DNA of 64,000 nucleotides from Mytilisepta virgata (Eukaryota > Mollusca > Bivalvia > Mytilida > Mytilidae): positions 52,513,455 to 52,577,454 of the forward strand of contig CM051517.1 of the NCBI GenBank assembly GCA_028015205.1. The letters run 5' to 3'. The notes beneath the pieces were generated by a model. That model was given only the letters and a program-made list of their open reading frames with translations, was not told the DNA's origin and did not search any database. Positions 33,819-43,140 of the stretch are shown here, one piece after another (the first letter of the stretch is position 1; each line of letters opens with the position of its first letter). The translations under genes were made by a program, and so were the position numbers.

Positions 33819-35541
33819 AGACGTATTGCAGTTGAAGAGAAGGGAAGGAGAAACTAGAGGCTTTAATTATACATTGTAATTATCTAATAGGCACACTATA
33901 TTATCTTCTGCAAGCATTACATTTCTTTTCTTCTTTGATGTCAATGCTCCATTTGTTTCGTATTATCCCGAGATAAAATTTTTAGTCTTTATTAATTCAA
34001 ATCCTTGAACTTTGTCAAAGTGGAATTATGCCATAAAAAGATTAATATGGTAGATTTAAAGCTTGTCCCTTGGGAATCTTATGATAAATGGTCAACTATA
34101 GTTTCTTTACTCACGTCTGTTTTGTATAAGACTTTAAGGTTAAGTACAGTGCCGTTTATTATCGTTATTCTCAAACTTTGTCAAAAACAAAAGATTAGCT
34201 TACAGGATTTATTGGTCAGAAAGTCTTGTCATTGAGGAAAGCGAACTTCTTCCCTTTAAAATTCTCATATCGACTTCGGCGTTTCTTTCAGTGTTAACAT
34301 ATATTTAGGTATGTACACATATATTATATTTGAATATTTTTCACTCATAACGTATATCGTTACGTTAAATATTATAGGAAAACAAATCAATAATATAGTT
34401 TTAATGATAAAAATGATAATGTTAGTAGTCTTGGAACATAAACAATTTAAAAATGAACACAAAATGTTGTCATTGATTTTTATTGTCATTTAAATTATCA
34501 TTTTATTGGAATAACTAAAAATTGAACAATTATATAAATAAAAATAAAAAAAGAAAAATGAACACAAAAAACTTGTTATGTCAAATACATGTAATAAAAT
34601 ATTCGCCAATTATCTGAATATACCATGTAACATTTAATAAGGTAAGTAGACAAAATTAAAGAATATAATTATAACCTCTTTAAATACAAAATAAAACTGT
34701 CAGGAAGGTTGCGTTGCCGCACTTGTAAGTGGTCTGTCTTATATTTGACCCTAATGAGTCGTTACTTAGATACATCTAGTATTGACAATAAAAATAGTAG
34801 TAACCAATACATGTATTCAGGAGAGAGCAACAATAGGTGTACGAAATTCAAGTCAACAATGTCGTCAAGCTAACCCAACTTTGTTGGCAAGAGATCTTTG
34901 TGTGTGAAGTACTAAGCTAAAACGAACTCACAAAGCACATAGTACCGTGGATCAATGAACTTTCGTAGCCATCACATGAACCCCGAAAGGGAGATACCAG
35001 GTGCGTCGACAGAGTAGCAATCTCCAAACATGCTAGCATCACTCGTCATGTGATTACAAACGAAAGATCCACATATAGAGAGTCCGATCAGGATGAAAGT
35101 CGTGTCAATGATATCAAAGACGAACGAAAGGGAAAGATTATGACAAAACTGGAAAGTCACTCGTCAGTTGAGACACAGAGCCAGTATATCGATCAACCAA
35201 CTCGTGATGTCGTCCAAAGAACTTTGTAATAGACATCACACCATCTGATTTTACCATTCATACGTGTATCAGTACTGTGAGTTGCCTAGTATATTACAAA
35301 TAACCAAATACATATATTTGTCTCATAATCAATGTATTGTGTTTATATATGTAAGTTATGCATATGATTTAAATTCTTAAAGTACGTAACTGCATTTGTA
35401 TTTTATGGTCCCTGATATAAAACTTTGACAAAAAGCTTAGATTTTGGTGTAAACATCTTGTTTGCTTATGACTTATTTAATTTTATTCATTAACTTTAGT
35501 ATTATAATAGGTGAAAAACAAAATTTATGTTGCCAGCACAT
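33819..35541. other. Intergenic stretch left of the LTR element
   Basis: Mostly AT-rich. The part at about 34860-35225 has clearly higher GC than its surroundings and no long open frame; it may be a decayed repeat or exon, but I recognise nothing in it. Confidence 0.3.
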
Positions 35542-35546
35542 CTGTG
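35542..35546 (+). other. Target-site duplication, left copy (CTGTG)
   Basis: CTGTG immediately precedes the 5' LTR and is repeated immediately after the 3' LTR at 41602-41606, as expected for a 5-bp staggered integration. Confidence 0.9.
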
Positions 35547-36152
35547 TGTTATGATATTGTAATTATTATATTTATTTATCTTGGCCTAATTTGTTTTGCG
35601 TAGCCTTATAACATGTATACTATGTTTACATAATACTTATAGTTGTTTACCAAATAATGTTATAACTGCGCAGTTTAGAAATCACTGGAACAATAATGGA
35701 TACTGGTGGAATGACTAGAACTTTCTATTTGACTTACGTAATAATTATGGTGTGATTCGAACTTCTACCGTATTCCAGAAGTTTCCGTTCTACAGTATAT
35801 ATATGGACACGAAAGTTAAACTTGCGGGGCATAGCATATTGGACCGTACATAGACATTCTTGTGTTCTCAGCTGTTGGATTTATTTACGTTTCACACATC
35901 GTACTTGACAGACTTTATTTTCGTTACATCATACTAGATTGTGACTGATTGGATATAATATTCCGTTTGGATTCAGGCAACAGTGACCAGAATTCCGGAT
36001 CAAGAAAAAACAGGATTTTGAACAGTTAAGTTGACATTTTTATTTTTGTGTAATACTTTTTGTAAACTTTGTATATAATAAATCTTGTTAAATTTTATTA
36101 TTGATTTGTGTCTTTTGTTGGCTATAATTTAAAGGTGATTTCGGCCGTAACA
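35547..36152 (+). repeat. 5' LTR, 606 bp
   Basis: Starts TGTTATGATATTG and ends CGGCCGTAACA, giving the usual TG...CA ends. A TATA-like TATATATA lies at about 35796-35803 and a poly(A) signal AATAAA at 36077-36082, giving a plausible U3-R-U5 arrangement. By eye it is identical to the 3' LTR over its full length. Confidence 0.93.
35796..35803 (+). promoter_or_regulatory. TATA-like box in the 5' LTR
   Basis: TATATATA followed by TGGACACG. It lies about 250 bp into the LTR and 270-280 bp before the AATAAA, consistent with the U3 promoter. The transcription start is not determined. Confidence 0.5.
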
Positions 36153-36157
36153 GAAAT

Positions 36158-36176
36158 TGGGGGCTCGTCTCGGGAT
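36158..36176 (+). other. Primer-binding site, tRNA-Pro type
   Basis: Five bases after the 5' LTR lies TGGGGGCTCGTCTCGGGAT. Its first 12 bases are complementary to the 3' end of animal tRNA-Pro (CCA plus acceptor strand), and the rest matches with one extra base. This is where minus-strand DNA synthesis would be primed. Confidence 0.75.
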
Positions 36177-36242
36177 AACGTTAATATCTTAATAAAATTT
36201 TTTCAATATTTTTATTAGAATTAGCCAACAAAATTCTACAAA

Positions 36243-39200
36243 ATGGAATTTGATGCTGGTAAATTTTTGAAAACGCCAGACCTGGAAGGGTTTGATAAAT
36301 TAAAGAAAGAAGAATTAGTGTTGCTTGCTAAACATCTAAAAATAGATTTTAGAACATCTATGAGAAAACAAATTATAAAAAATTTGGTAATAGACAATTT
36401 AGTTGATTTAGAAATTTTTGGTGAAGATGCTCTTGACCTCAAGGTCGAAAATGTTAATACTTTAAAATTAAAACAGCTTGAATTAGAACACGAACTTAAA
36501 TTAAAACAATTGGAAAAACAATTTGAAAACGAAGTTAAATTAAAACAATTAGAAAAAGAAAAAGAAGAAAAACAGGCAGAACTTGAAATGAGGGAAAGGA
36601 TAGAGATGGAGAAAATAAAAATGGAAATGGTCAAAGCAGAAAGCAACACTAAGTCAAAATCAGAACAATTTGAGGCAGCAAAAAATATACGTTTGGTTCC
36701 TAAATTTTGTGAAAAAACGGTGGATAAATTTTTTCCACAATTTGAGAAAATTGCTCAAAATCTGAAATGGCCAAAGCCTTATTGGACTACTATGCTGCAA
36801 AGTGTTTTTGTGGGCAAGGCCGCTGAAATTTACTCAGCACTCTCTTCAGAAAAAAGTTCTGATTATGACTCTGTTAAACAGGAAGTTTTGAAAGCTTATG
36901 AGCTAGTACCAGAAGCATATAGACAGAAATTTAGGTCTTATAAAAAGTTTGAAACACAAACCTATGTTGAATTTGCTAGGGAAAAAGAAGATTTATTTGA
37001 TAAATGGCTTACGTCAAAGAAAATAGATAAAAATTTTGATAAATTAAGACAATTAATGTTATTAGAAGAGTTCAAGCAGTGTGTTAATTTAGACTTAAAA
37101 ACACATTTAGACGACAAAACTGTTGAGACATTGCAAGAGGCAGCTGTTGTTTCCGATAATTATACCATTTCACATAAAAGAAGTTTCAAAGGTCAAAATT
37201 TTAATATTTCTAGTGGAAATTACAAAAATCAAAGCACTGAGCGTACTGATATTAAGCCTGTTGCACAGAATAAGAGTCCGTCTAGTTATAACATGTCTGG
37301 TCCAAAATTTGATACTTTTGAGAAGAAGTCACTAACTTGTGCTTATTGTAAGAAAAATGGTCACCTGATGGCTGATTGTTTTAGACTCCAGAAGAAGAAT
37401 GAAAGAGATCATAAGCCCAAGTCCAGTGCTTGTACGACACCCGTTGTTACCAATAAGTTGGAATGTCCTGCGAGTCAGGCTTTTAAGTCCAGTTTTTGTG
37501 ATTACATGGAGGATTATAAGCCCTTTATGTCTGATGGGTTTGTTTCTATTGTTGATAATACTACTCCTCAGCCTATTAAGATTTTACGGGACACTGGAGC
37601 TTCTCAGTCTTTGTTGTTAGAAGGTGTGTTGCCTTTGTCCGAGGAGACGTCCGTTGGTGCCTCCGTTTTGTTACGAGGTGTGGAGTTAGGTTGTATAGAT
37701 GTTCCCCTCCATCGTATTTATTTGAAGTCAGATTTAATTACTGGACCAGTTGTTGTGGGTGTTCGTCCTACTCTCCCTGTAGAGGGTGTTTCATTATTGC
37801 TAGGAAATGATCTAGCTAGGAACAAAGTGGTTGCTGAACCAATTGTTACAAGTGAACCGGTGGTCGATGTTAAATCACCTGAAGATGATGCTGAACTGTA
37901 TCCAGCTTGTGTTGTTACTAGGGCGATGGCAATAAAACAACAAGACGAGGATTTACAAGAAGGCCAGTATGATTATATGGACCTTTCTGACACTTTTCTT
38001 GCCGACATTGAAGGTCCCGGTACTTCAGAAAAGGCCATAATAAGATCACCTGGTACTAACAAACGTGTAATTATGCCATGGCCAGACGTGAACAGCCATT
38101 CATTAGACAAAAGAACATTTAGGGAAGAACAGAATAAAGACCCTGAGGTTCTTCAGCTCTGCAAGAGGGCTCTACCCCAAGAAGAAGCAGACAAAGTGGC
38201 CGAATGTTACTACCATCAAGACGGCATTTTAATGAGGAAGTGGAGGCCCCCTGATGCTATCCCAGAGGAGGAATGGAGAGTGGTATACCAAGTGGTGGTG
38301 CCTAAAGTCTATAGGCAAGAAATTATTGGTCTTGCCCATGACACCCCCTTGGCTGGACATTTAGGTATAAGGAAGACTTGCCTTAAGATCTTGCAACATT
38401 TCTACTGGCCCAGACTTAGAAATGATGTCACAGAATACTGCAAATCATGCCATATATGCCAGGTTGTTGGCAAGCCTAACCAGAAAATACCACCAGCACC
38501 ACTTCTGCCAATTCCAGCCTTTGAAGAACCTTTCAGCCGAGTGCTTATTGATTGCGTTGGACCTTTACCAAAGACCAAGACTGGAAACGCTTATTTACTG
38601 ACGATCATGTGTACATCCACTCGCTTTCCTGAGGCTATTCCCTTAAGGAATATTAAGACACCAACTATTGTCAAAGCTCTTATCAAATTTTTCACATTAG
38701 TAGGACTTCCTAAGTCTATACAGTCCGACCAGGGTTCAAATTTTATGTCAGGTTTATTTCAGCAGGTCATTTACCAGTTAGGGATTGCTCAGTATAGATC
38801 AAGTGCTTATCATCCAGAATCTCAAGGTGCCTTAGAACGTTTTCATCAAACATTGAAGAACATGATTAGGACTTTTTGTCTTCAATTTGATAGGGACTGG
38901 GATGATGGTGTTCACTTTCTACTTTTTGCGGTCCGAGAGGCTGTTCAAGAATCCCTTGGTTTTAGCCCCTTTGAGTTAGTGTTTGGTCATACTGTAAGGG
39001 GACCTTTGAAATTGGTTAAGGAAAAATGGCTTACTGAACACACTGACTTGAATCTTCTGGACTATGTATCTAGATTTAAAGAAAAATTGTATACTGCTTG
39101 TCAAATTGCTCAGAAAAACTTAAAAAATGTACAGAATAAGATGAAAATATGGTATGATAAAGATGCCAGGGACAGAGTTTTTGAGCCTGGTGATAAGGTA

Positions 39201-40913
39201 CTTGTATTTTTGCCAGTCCCTGGGCATCCTTTACAGGCTAAATACTGTGGTCCTTATACAATTGACAGTAAAATCAATGATTTGAATTATATTGTAAAAA
39301 CTCCAGGTCGGCGTAAACAAAATAGAGTGTGTCACATTAAAATGTTAAAACCATATTTTGAGCGTACTAATGAAGGTGAGAGTAAACCAGTTGCCACTTT
39401 AGCCATGGTTAAATCGGAGAACGATCATGACAAACCAGATATAATTGAACCATCTTTTGATTCGAAGACTATGGAACAAACTGTTAGATTGAAAAATTCA
39501 GAAATTTTGTCAAATTTAGACTCAAAACTTGCACATCTGTCTTTCGATCGCAGAGAAAAATTGAAAACTTTGGTATTTTCTTTTAAAAATCTTTTTCCAG
39601 ATGTGCCAAACAAAACCACTGTTGTTTGTCATGATGTTGATGTAGGCGATGCTTCTCCAATTAAGCAACATCCTTACCGGCTCAATCCACTTAAACTTGA
39701 TGTTATGAGACAAGAAATTAGATATATGCTTGACAATGATATTATTGAGCCGAGTAACAGTGAATGGAGCTCTCCTTGTCTTCTTGTACCCAAACCAGAT
39801 AAAACCTTTCGTTTCGTTACTGATTTCAGAAAAGTAAACTCAGTCTCAAAATCTGACTCCTATCCGATTCCAAGGATAGACGATTGCATTGATAACATTG
39901 GACAATCAAAATTCGTAAGCAAATTTGATTTATTAAAAGGTTACTGGCAGGTCCCCCTGACACCGAGAGCTCGTGAAATATCAGCTTTTGTCACACCAGA
40001 CGGCTTATTTCAATATACTGTCATGCCGTTTGGTATGAAAAATGCTCCAGCTACATTTCAAAGAATGATCAATAATGTTATAAAAGATTTAGACTGTTGT
40101 TATGCCTATATTGATGATCTTATTGTATGTAGTGATAGCTGGGAAGAGCATTTAACACATTTATATGATACTTTTGATAGATTGTCACAATCAAATTTGA
40201 CTGTTAATCTTGCTAAAAGTGAATTTTGTAAGGCCACTGTTGATTATTTAGGGCACACAGTTGGCCAAGGTCAAGTGAAACCTATTATGGCTAAAGTGGA
40301 TGCAATTACCGATTTTCCTCCTCCTACAAATAAAAAACAACTTATGAGATATTTAGGCATGATTGGATTTTACAGAAAATTTTGTTCAAATTTTGCTACT
40401 GTTGTTCAACCATTGACTCATCTTTTACGGAAAGATTCTAAATTCATCTGGAGTGATAATTGTCAAAACTCTTTTGAAAAAAGCAAATCACTTTTAATTA
40501 ACAGTCCCGTTCTTATCACTCCAGACTTTAAAAAACAATTCAAACTTGCCGTTGATGCAAGTGATGTAGGAGTTGGAGCAGTTTTATATCAAGAAACAGA
40601 TGATAATGTTGAGAAGCCTATATCATATTTCTCCAAGAAATTAGATAAACATCAGAAAAATTATTCCACTATTGAAAAAGAATGTTTTGCACTGTTGTCT
40701 GCACTTCAACATTTTGATGTATATTTAAATCCCACTATGCATCCTATTCTGGTTTATACTGATCATAATCCTCTCACCTTCATACATAAAATGAGAAACA
40801 AGAACCAGAGGTTGACTAGGTGGAGTTTATTGTTACAGGAATATGATATTATTGTAAAACATATTAAAGGTAAAGATAACGTAATAGCAGATGCTTTATC
40901 TAGATCTTATTAA
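36243..40913 (+). CDS. Gag-Pol polyprotein (Gag-PR-INT-RT-RNase H), Gmr1-like
   Basis: 1556 codons in one frame with no internal stop; ATG at 36243 is the first in the frame, about 90 bp after the LTR. Domains by residue: Lys/Glu-rich coiled coil 74-135; capsid region 150-310 with a SCAN-like segment 222-306; zinc knuckle C366-x2-C369-x4-H374-x4-C379; protease DTGA at 450-453; integrase H699, H706, C736, C739 zinc finger, catalytic D770, D829, E865 (exact D-D-35-E), GPY module near 1003; RT with catalytic YIDD 1289-1292; RNase H acidic residues near D1438, D1507 and D1550. The protein ends just after RNase H (ADALSRSY). Integrase thus precedes RT, and the linker normally between RNase H and integrase moved with integrase. 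Products would package, copy and insert element RNA. Gag and Pol share one frame, so no frameshift sets their ratio; protease processing or another mechanism must. Confidence 0.95.
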   Translation: MEFDAGKFLKTPDLEGFDKLKKEELVLLAKHLKIDFRTSMRKQIIKNLVIDNLVDLEIFGEDALDLKVENVNTLKLKQLELEHELKLKQLEKQFENEVKLKQLEKEKEEKQAELEMRERIEMEKIKMEMVKAESNTKSKSEQFEAAKNIRLVPKFCEKTVDKFFPQFEKIAQNLKWPKPYWTTMLQSVFVGKAAEIYSALSSEKSSDYDSVKQEVLKAYELVPEAYRQKFRSYKKFETQTYVEFAREKEDLFDKWLTSKKIDKNFDKLRQLMLLEEFKQCVNLDLKTHLDDKTVETLQEAAVVSDNYTISHKRSFKGQNFNISSGNYKNQSTERTDIKPVAQNKSPSSYNMSGPKFDTFEKKSLTCAYCKKNGHLMADCFRLQKKNERDHKPKSSACTTPVVTNKLECPASQAFKSSFCDYMEDYKPFMSDGFVSIVDNTTPQPIKILRDTGASQSLLLEGVLPLSEETSVGASVLLRGVELGCIDVPLHRIYLKSDLITGPVVVGVRPTLPVEGVSLLLGNDLARNKVVAEPIVTSEPVVDVKSPEDDAELYPACVVTRAMAIKQQDEDLQEGQYDYMDLSDTFLADIEGPGTSEKAIIRSPGTNKRVIMPWPDVNSHSLDKRTFREEQNKDPEVLQLCKRALPQEEADKVAECYYHQDGILMRKWRPPDAIPEEEWRVVYQVVVPKVYRQEIIGLAHDTPLAGHLGIRKTCLKILQHFYWPRLRNDVTEYCKSCHICQVVGKPNQKIPPAPLLPIPAFEEPFSRVLIDCVGPLPKTKTGNAYLLTIMCTSTRFPEAIPLRNIKTPTIVKALIKFFTLVGLPKSIQSDQGSNFMSGLFQQVIYQLGIAQYRSSAYHPESQGALERFHQTLKNMIRTFCLQFDRDWDDGVHFLLFAVREAVQESLGFSPFELVFGHTVRGPLKLVKEKWLTEHTDLNLLDYVSRFKEKLYTACQIAQKNLKNVQNKMKIWYDKDARDRVFEPGDKVLVFLPVPGHPLQAKYCGPYTIDSKINDLNYIVKTPGRRKQNRVCHIKMLKPYFERTNEGESKPVATLAMVKSENDHDKPDIIEPSFDSKTMEQTVRLKNSEILSNLDSKLAHLSFDRREKLKTLVFSFKNLFPDVPNKTTVVCHDVDVGDASPIKQHPYRLNPLKLDVMRQEIRYMLDNDIIEPSNSEWSSPCLLVPKPDKTFRFVTDFRKVNSVSKSDSYPIPRIDDCIDNIGQSKFVSKFDLLKGYWQVPLTPRAREISAFVTPDGLFQYTVMPFGMKNAPATFQRMINNVIKDLDCCYAYIDDLIVCSDSWEEHLTHLYDTFDRLSQSNLTVNLAKSEFCKATVDYLGHTVGQGQVKPIMAKVDAITDFPPPTNKKQLMRYLGMIGFYRKFCSNFATVVQPLTHLLRKDSKFIWSDNCQNSFEKSKSLLINSPVLITPDFKKQFKLAVDASDVGVGAVLYQETDDNVEKPISYFSKKLDKHQKNYSTIEKECFALLSALQHFDVYLNPTMHPILVYTDHNPLTFIHKMRNKNQRLTRWSLLLQEYDIIVKHIKGKDNVIADALSRSY

Positions 40914-40984
40914 AACACTGTATACATACTATATATTTTTGTACATATTGTTCATGAAGTTCTCGTTACACTCAAACTTCTTTT

Positions 40985-40995
40985 AAGGGGGGAGG
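40985..40995 (+). other. Polypurine tract
   Basis: AAGGGGGGAGG directly abuts the 3' LTR, as needed to prime plus-strand DNA synthesis. Confidence 0.9.
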
Positions 40996-41601
40996 TGTTA
41001 TGATATTGTAATTATTATATTTATTTATCTTGGCCTAATTTGTTTTGCGTAGCCTTATAACATGTATACTATGTTTACATAATACTTATAGTTGTTTACC
41101 AAATAATGTTATAACTGCGCAGTTTAGAAATCACTGGAACAATAATGGATACTGGTGGAATGACTAGAACTTTCTATTTGACTTACGTAATAATTATGGT
41201 GTGATTCGAACTTCTACCGTATTCCAGAAGTTTCCGTTCTACAGTATATATATGGACACGAAAGTTAAACTTGCGGGGCATAGCATATTGGACCGTACAT
41301 AGACATTCTTGTGTTCTCAGCTGTTGGATTTATTTACGTTTCACACATCGTACTTGACAGACTTTATTTTCGTTACATCATACTAGATTGTGACTGATTG
41401 GATATAATATTCCGTTTGGATTCAGGCAACAGTGACCAGAATTCCGGATCAAGAAAAAACAGGATTTTGAACAGTTAAGTTGACATTTTTATTTTTGTGT
41501 AATACTTTTTGTAAACTTTGTATATAATAAATCTTGTTAAATTTTATTATTGATTTGTGTCTTTTGTTGGCTATAATTTAAAGGTGATTTCGGCCGTAAC
41601 A
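40996..41601 (+). repeat. 3' LTR, 606 bp
   Basis: Same length as the 5' LTR and identical to it in a side-by-side reading. Its AATAAA provides the poly(A) signal for the element transcript. Confidence 0.93.
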
Positions 41602-41606
41602 CTGTG
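41602..41606 (+). other. Target-site duplication, right copy (CTGTG)
   Basis: CTGTG, matching 35542-35546. Confidence 0.9.
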
Positions 41607-42531
41607 TCTGACAGTACTATTGTATTCACTTGTATATGGCCAATCGTTTATCACTTCAATTACCCTCTGTCAATGTCCTCTAGTCGTTGTTTCTCTTTAA
41701 GCTCGTTTTTCTAAACCTATGGGCAAATTTACATCTAAAAACTGTCACCACTCACTTTAAAAAGTACTATCGCTGCCAACGGTTAACTTAATGTCTCTTC
41801 AACATAAAGTCATAGAAAAAAACCAAACTAGCCTTTTTTTCTGATTCTGTTATTTACATGACATTCGAATTTTACTGCAATATTAGGTAAAGAAAATTAC
41901 CATTTTATAGTAGGAGGTAAATATGAAACCGAATGATTATTCTAATGAGTCAATACATGTAGTTTGTATTTATATGACGAGTGACGAGTATTCCCGATTA
42001 AAATTCATATTTACTGTAAGTCGATTCATGTACATCAGTAATTCCCATTTCTGAGTGACATGATTATTCATTGATTTGTTACAGAAATTACCAATATTTA
42101 GCAAAATTGAAAAAATAACAGAAATACTAAGGGTTCATTCCTTGTATTGCATATGGTAGATCTCCTTAGCTGAAATGTGGCTTTCTATTTCGGTATTTTT
42201 GATTATGAGTACTTCTTGTTTACAACAAGTTTGGTTTTTGGTCTTCCAAATGTTTCGGTTTTAATGCTGCTGATGAGAGGTAACTCCTTGAAATGCGTCG
42301 TATACAGCATAGTATAAATTTACTGTATCTAATATTAGTATCTTTTGATTGTTATTCCTAATCATTTTTTAAATTTCTGCCACAGCATCCGAACAGCAGG
42401 TATAATAAAAAAGGAAACTGTGGCAATATTCACAAATCTACTATAATGTTATACTACATATTGTTTACTTATTGGTTTTAAGATTACCGTCGTTTGAAGA
42501 CAGCATCTGCACAAAGTATTGCTCTTTCCAT
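41607..42531. other. Intergenic stretch right of the LTR element
   Basis: No gene or repeat recognised. Confidence 0.3.
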
Positions 42532-42655
42532 CTTAAATGGTATTCTACAATCCTATGTCTCCCTTAAATAGAAGTCTATAACTTTGTCATTCCATTAAAT
42601 ACAATTCTACAATCTTATGATTCCCTTAAATAGAATTCTTCCATTTTATGATTCC
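42532..42655. repeat. Minisatellite, 4 x 31 bp
   Basis: Four 31-bp units of the type CTTAAATAGAATTCTACAAT followed by CTTATGATTCC. The array ends exactly where Penelope-like copy C starts. Confidence 0.8.
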
Positions 42656-43140
42656 CTGATCTTGACCTTCACATCGAAATTGACACCAGAGAAAGGTTGA
42701 ATACAAAACTTTACGACAAACGGGATGACTTTGATTTTTCAATCGTCAACTTCCCATTTTTGAGCGGCAATATTCCAGAAGCACCGGCGTATGGAGTATA
42801 TATTTCACAACTCATACGTTATTCCAGAGCTTATGACATATACATTGACTTCCTGGACAGAGCCCGGCTCCTGACAGAAAAGTTACTCAGATAGGGGTAC
42901 GTTGCTCCTAAGCTGAAGTCATCCTTATCAAGGTTTTATGGGCGTCATCATGACTTGGTTGACAGGTATGAAAAAACCGTTTCCCGGATTTGACATGGGG
43001 AGCATAGCGTGTCCTGAAGGAAGCAGAGACTGCTTACTCTTCCGGAGCACCTGAGTCTACCCCCGGTTTTTTGGTGGGGTCCATGTTCTTCATATGTTTT
43101 TAGTTTTTAATTGTAGTGCATGTATTGTTTTGGTCTTCAA
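42656..43140 (+). mobile_element. Penelope-like retroelement, copy C (strongly 5'-truncated)
   Basis: Keeps about 80 codons of the RT C-terminal side (42656-42892: KLYDKRDDFDF, FPFLSGNIPEAPAYGVYISQ), a TAG at about 42892-42894, further C-terminal remnants, then tail A with the perfect hairpin AAGCAG-AGA-CTGCTT at 43021-43035 and GGTGGGGTCCATGTTCTTCA. The tail breaks off at about 43135. RT catalytic residues are missing. Confidence 0.7.

Larger units (their letters stand above)
35547..41601 (+). mobile_element. Complete Gmr1-like Ty3/gypsy LTR retrotransposon
   Basis: 6055 bp: 5' LTR, primer site, one Gag-Pol frame, polypurine tract, 3' LTR, flanked by CTGTG duplications. The pol domains run protease, integrase, reverse transcriptase, RNase H. 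This order is that of Ty1/copia, but the domain sequences are of Ty3/gypsy type; it matches the Gmr1-like lineage first described in Atlantic cod. No envelope-like ORF is present. Everything needed in cis is visible and the reading frame is intact, so the copy could be active; expression is not shown by sequence. Confidence 0.93.

Noticed and set aside
36236..36649. 137-codon minus-strand frame opposite the Gag start
   Set aside because: Antisense shadow of the Lys/Glu-rich coiled coil of Gag; Ser/Phe-rich composition is the expected mirror.
37123..37620. Two plus-strand open frames inside Gag-Pol
   Set aside because: Out-of-frame overlaps of the long Gag-Pol frame with no domain signature.
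35547..41601. Steamer-like identity for the intact LTR element
   Set aside because: Steamer of bivalves has RT before integrase; here the order is reversed and the primer site is of tRNA-Pro type.
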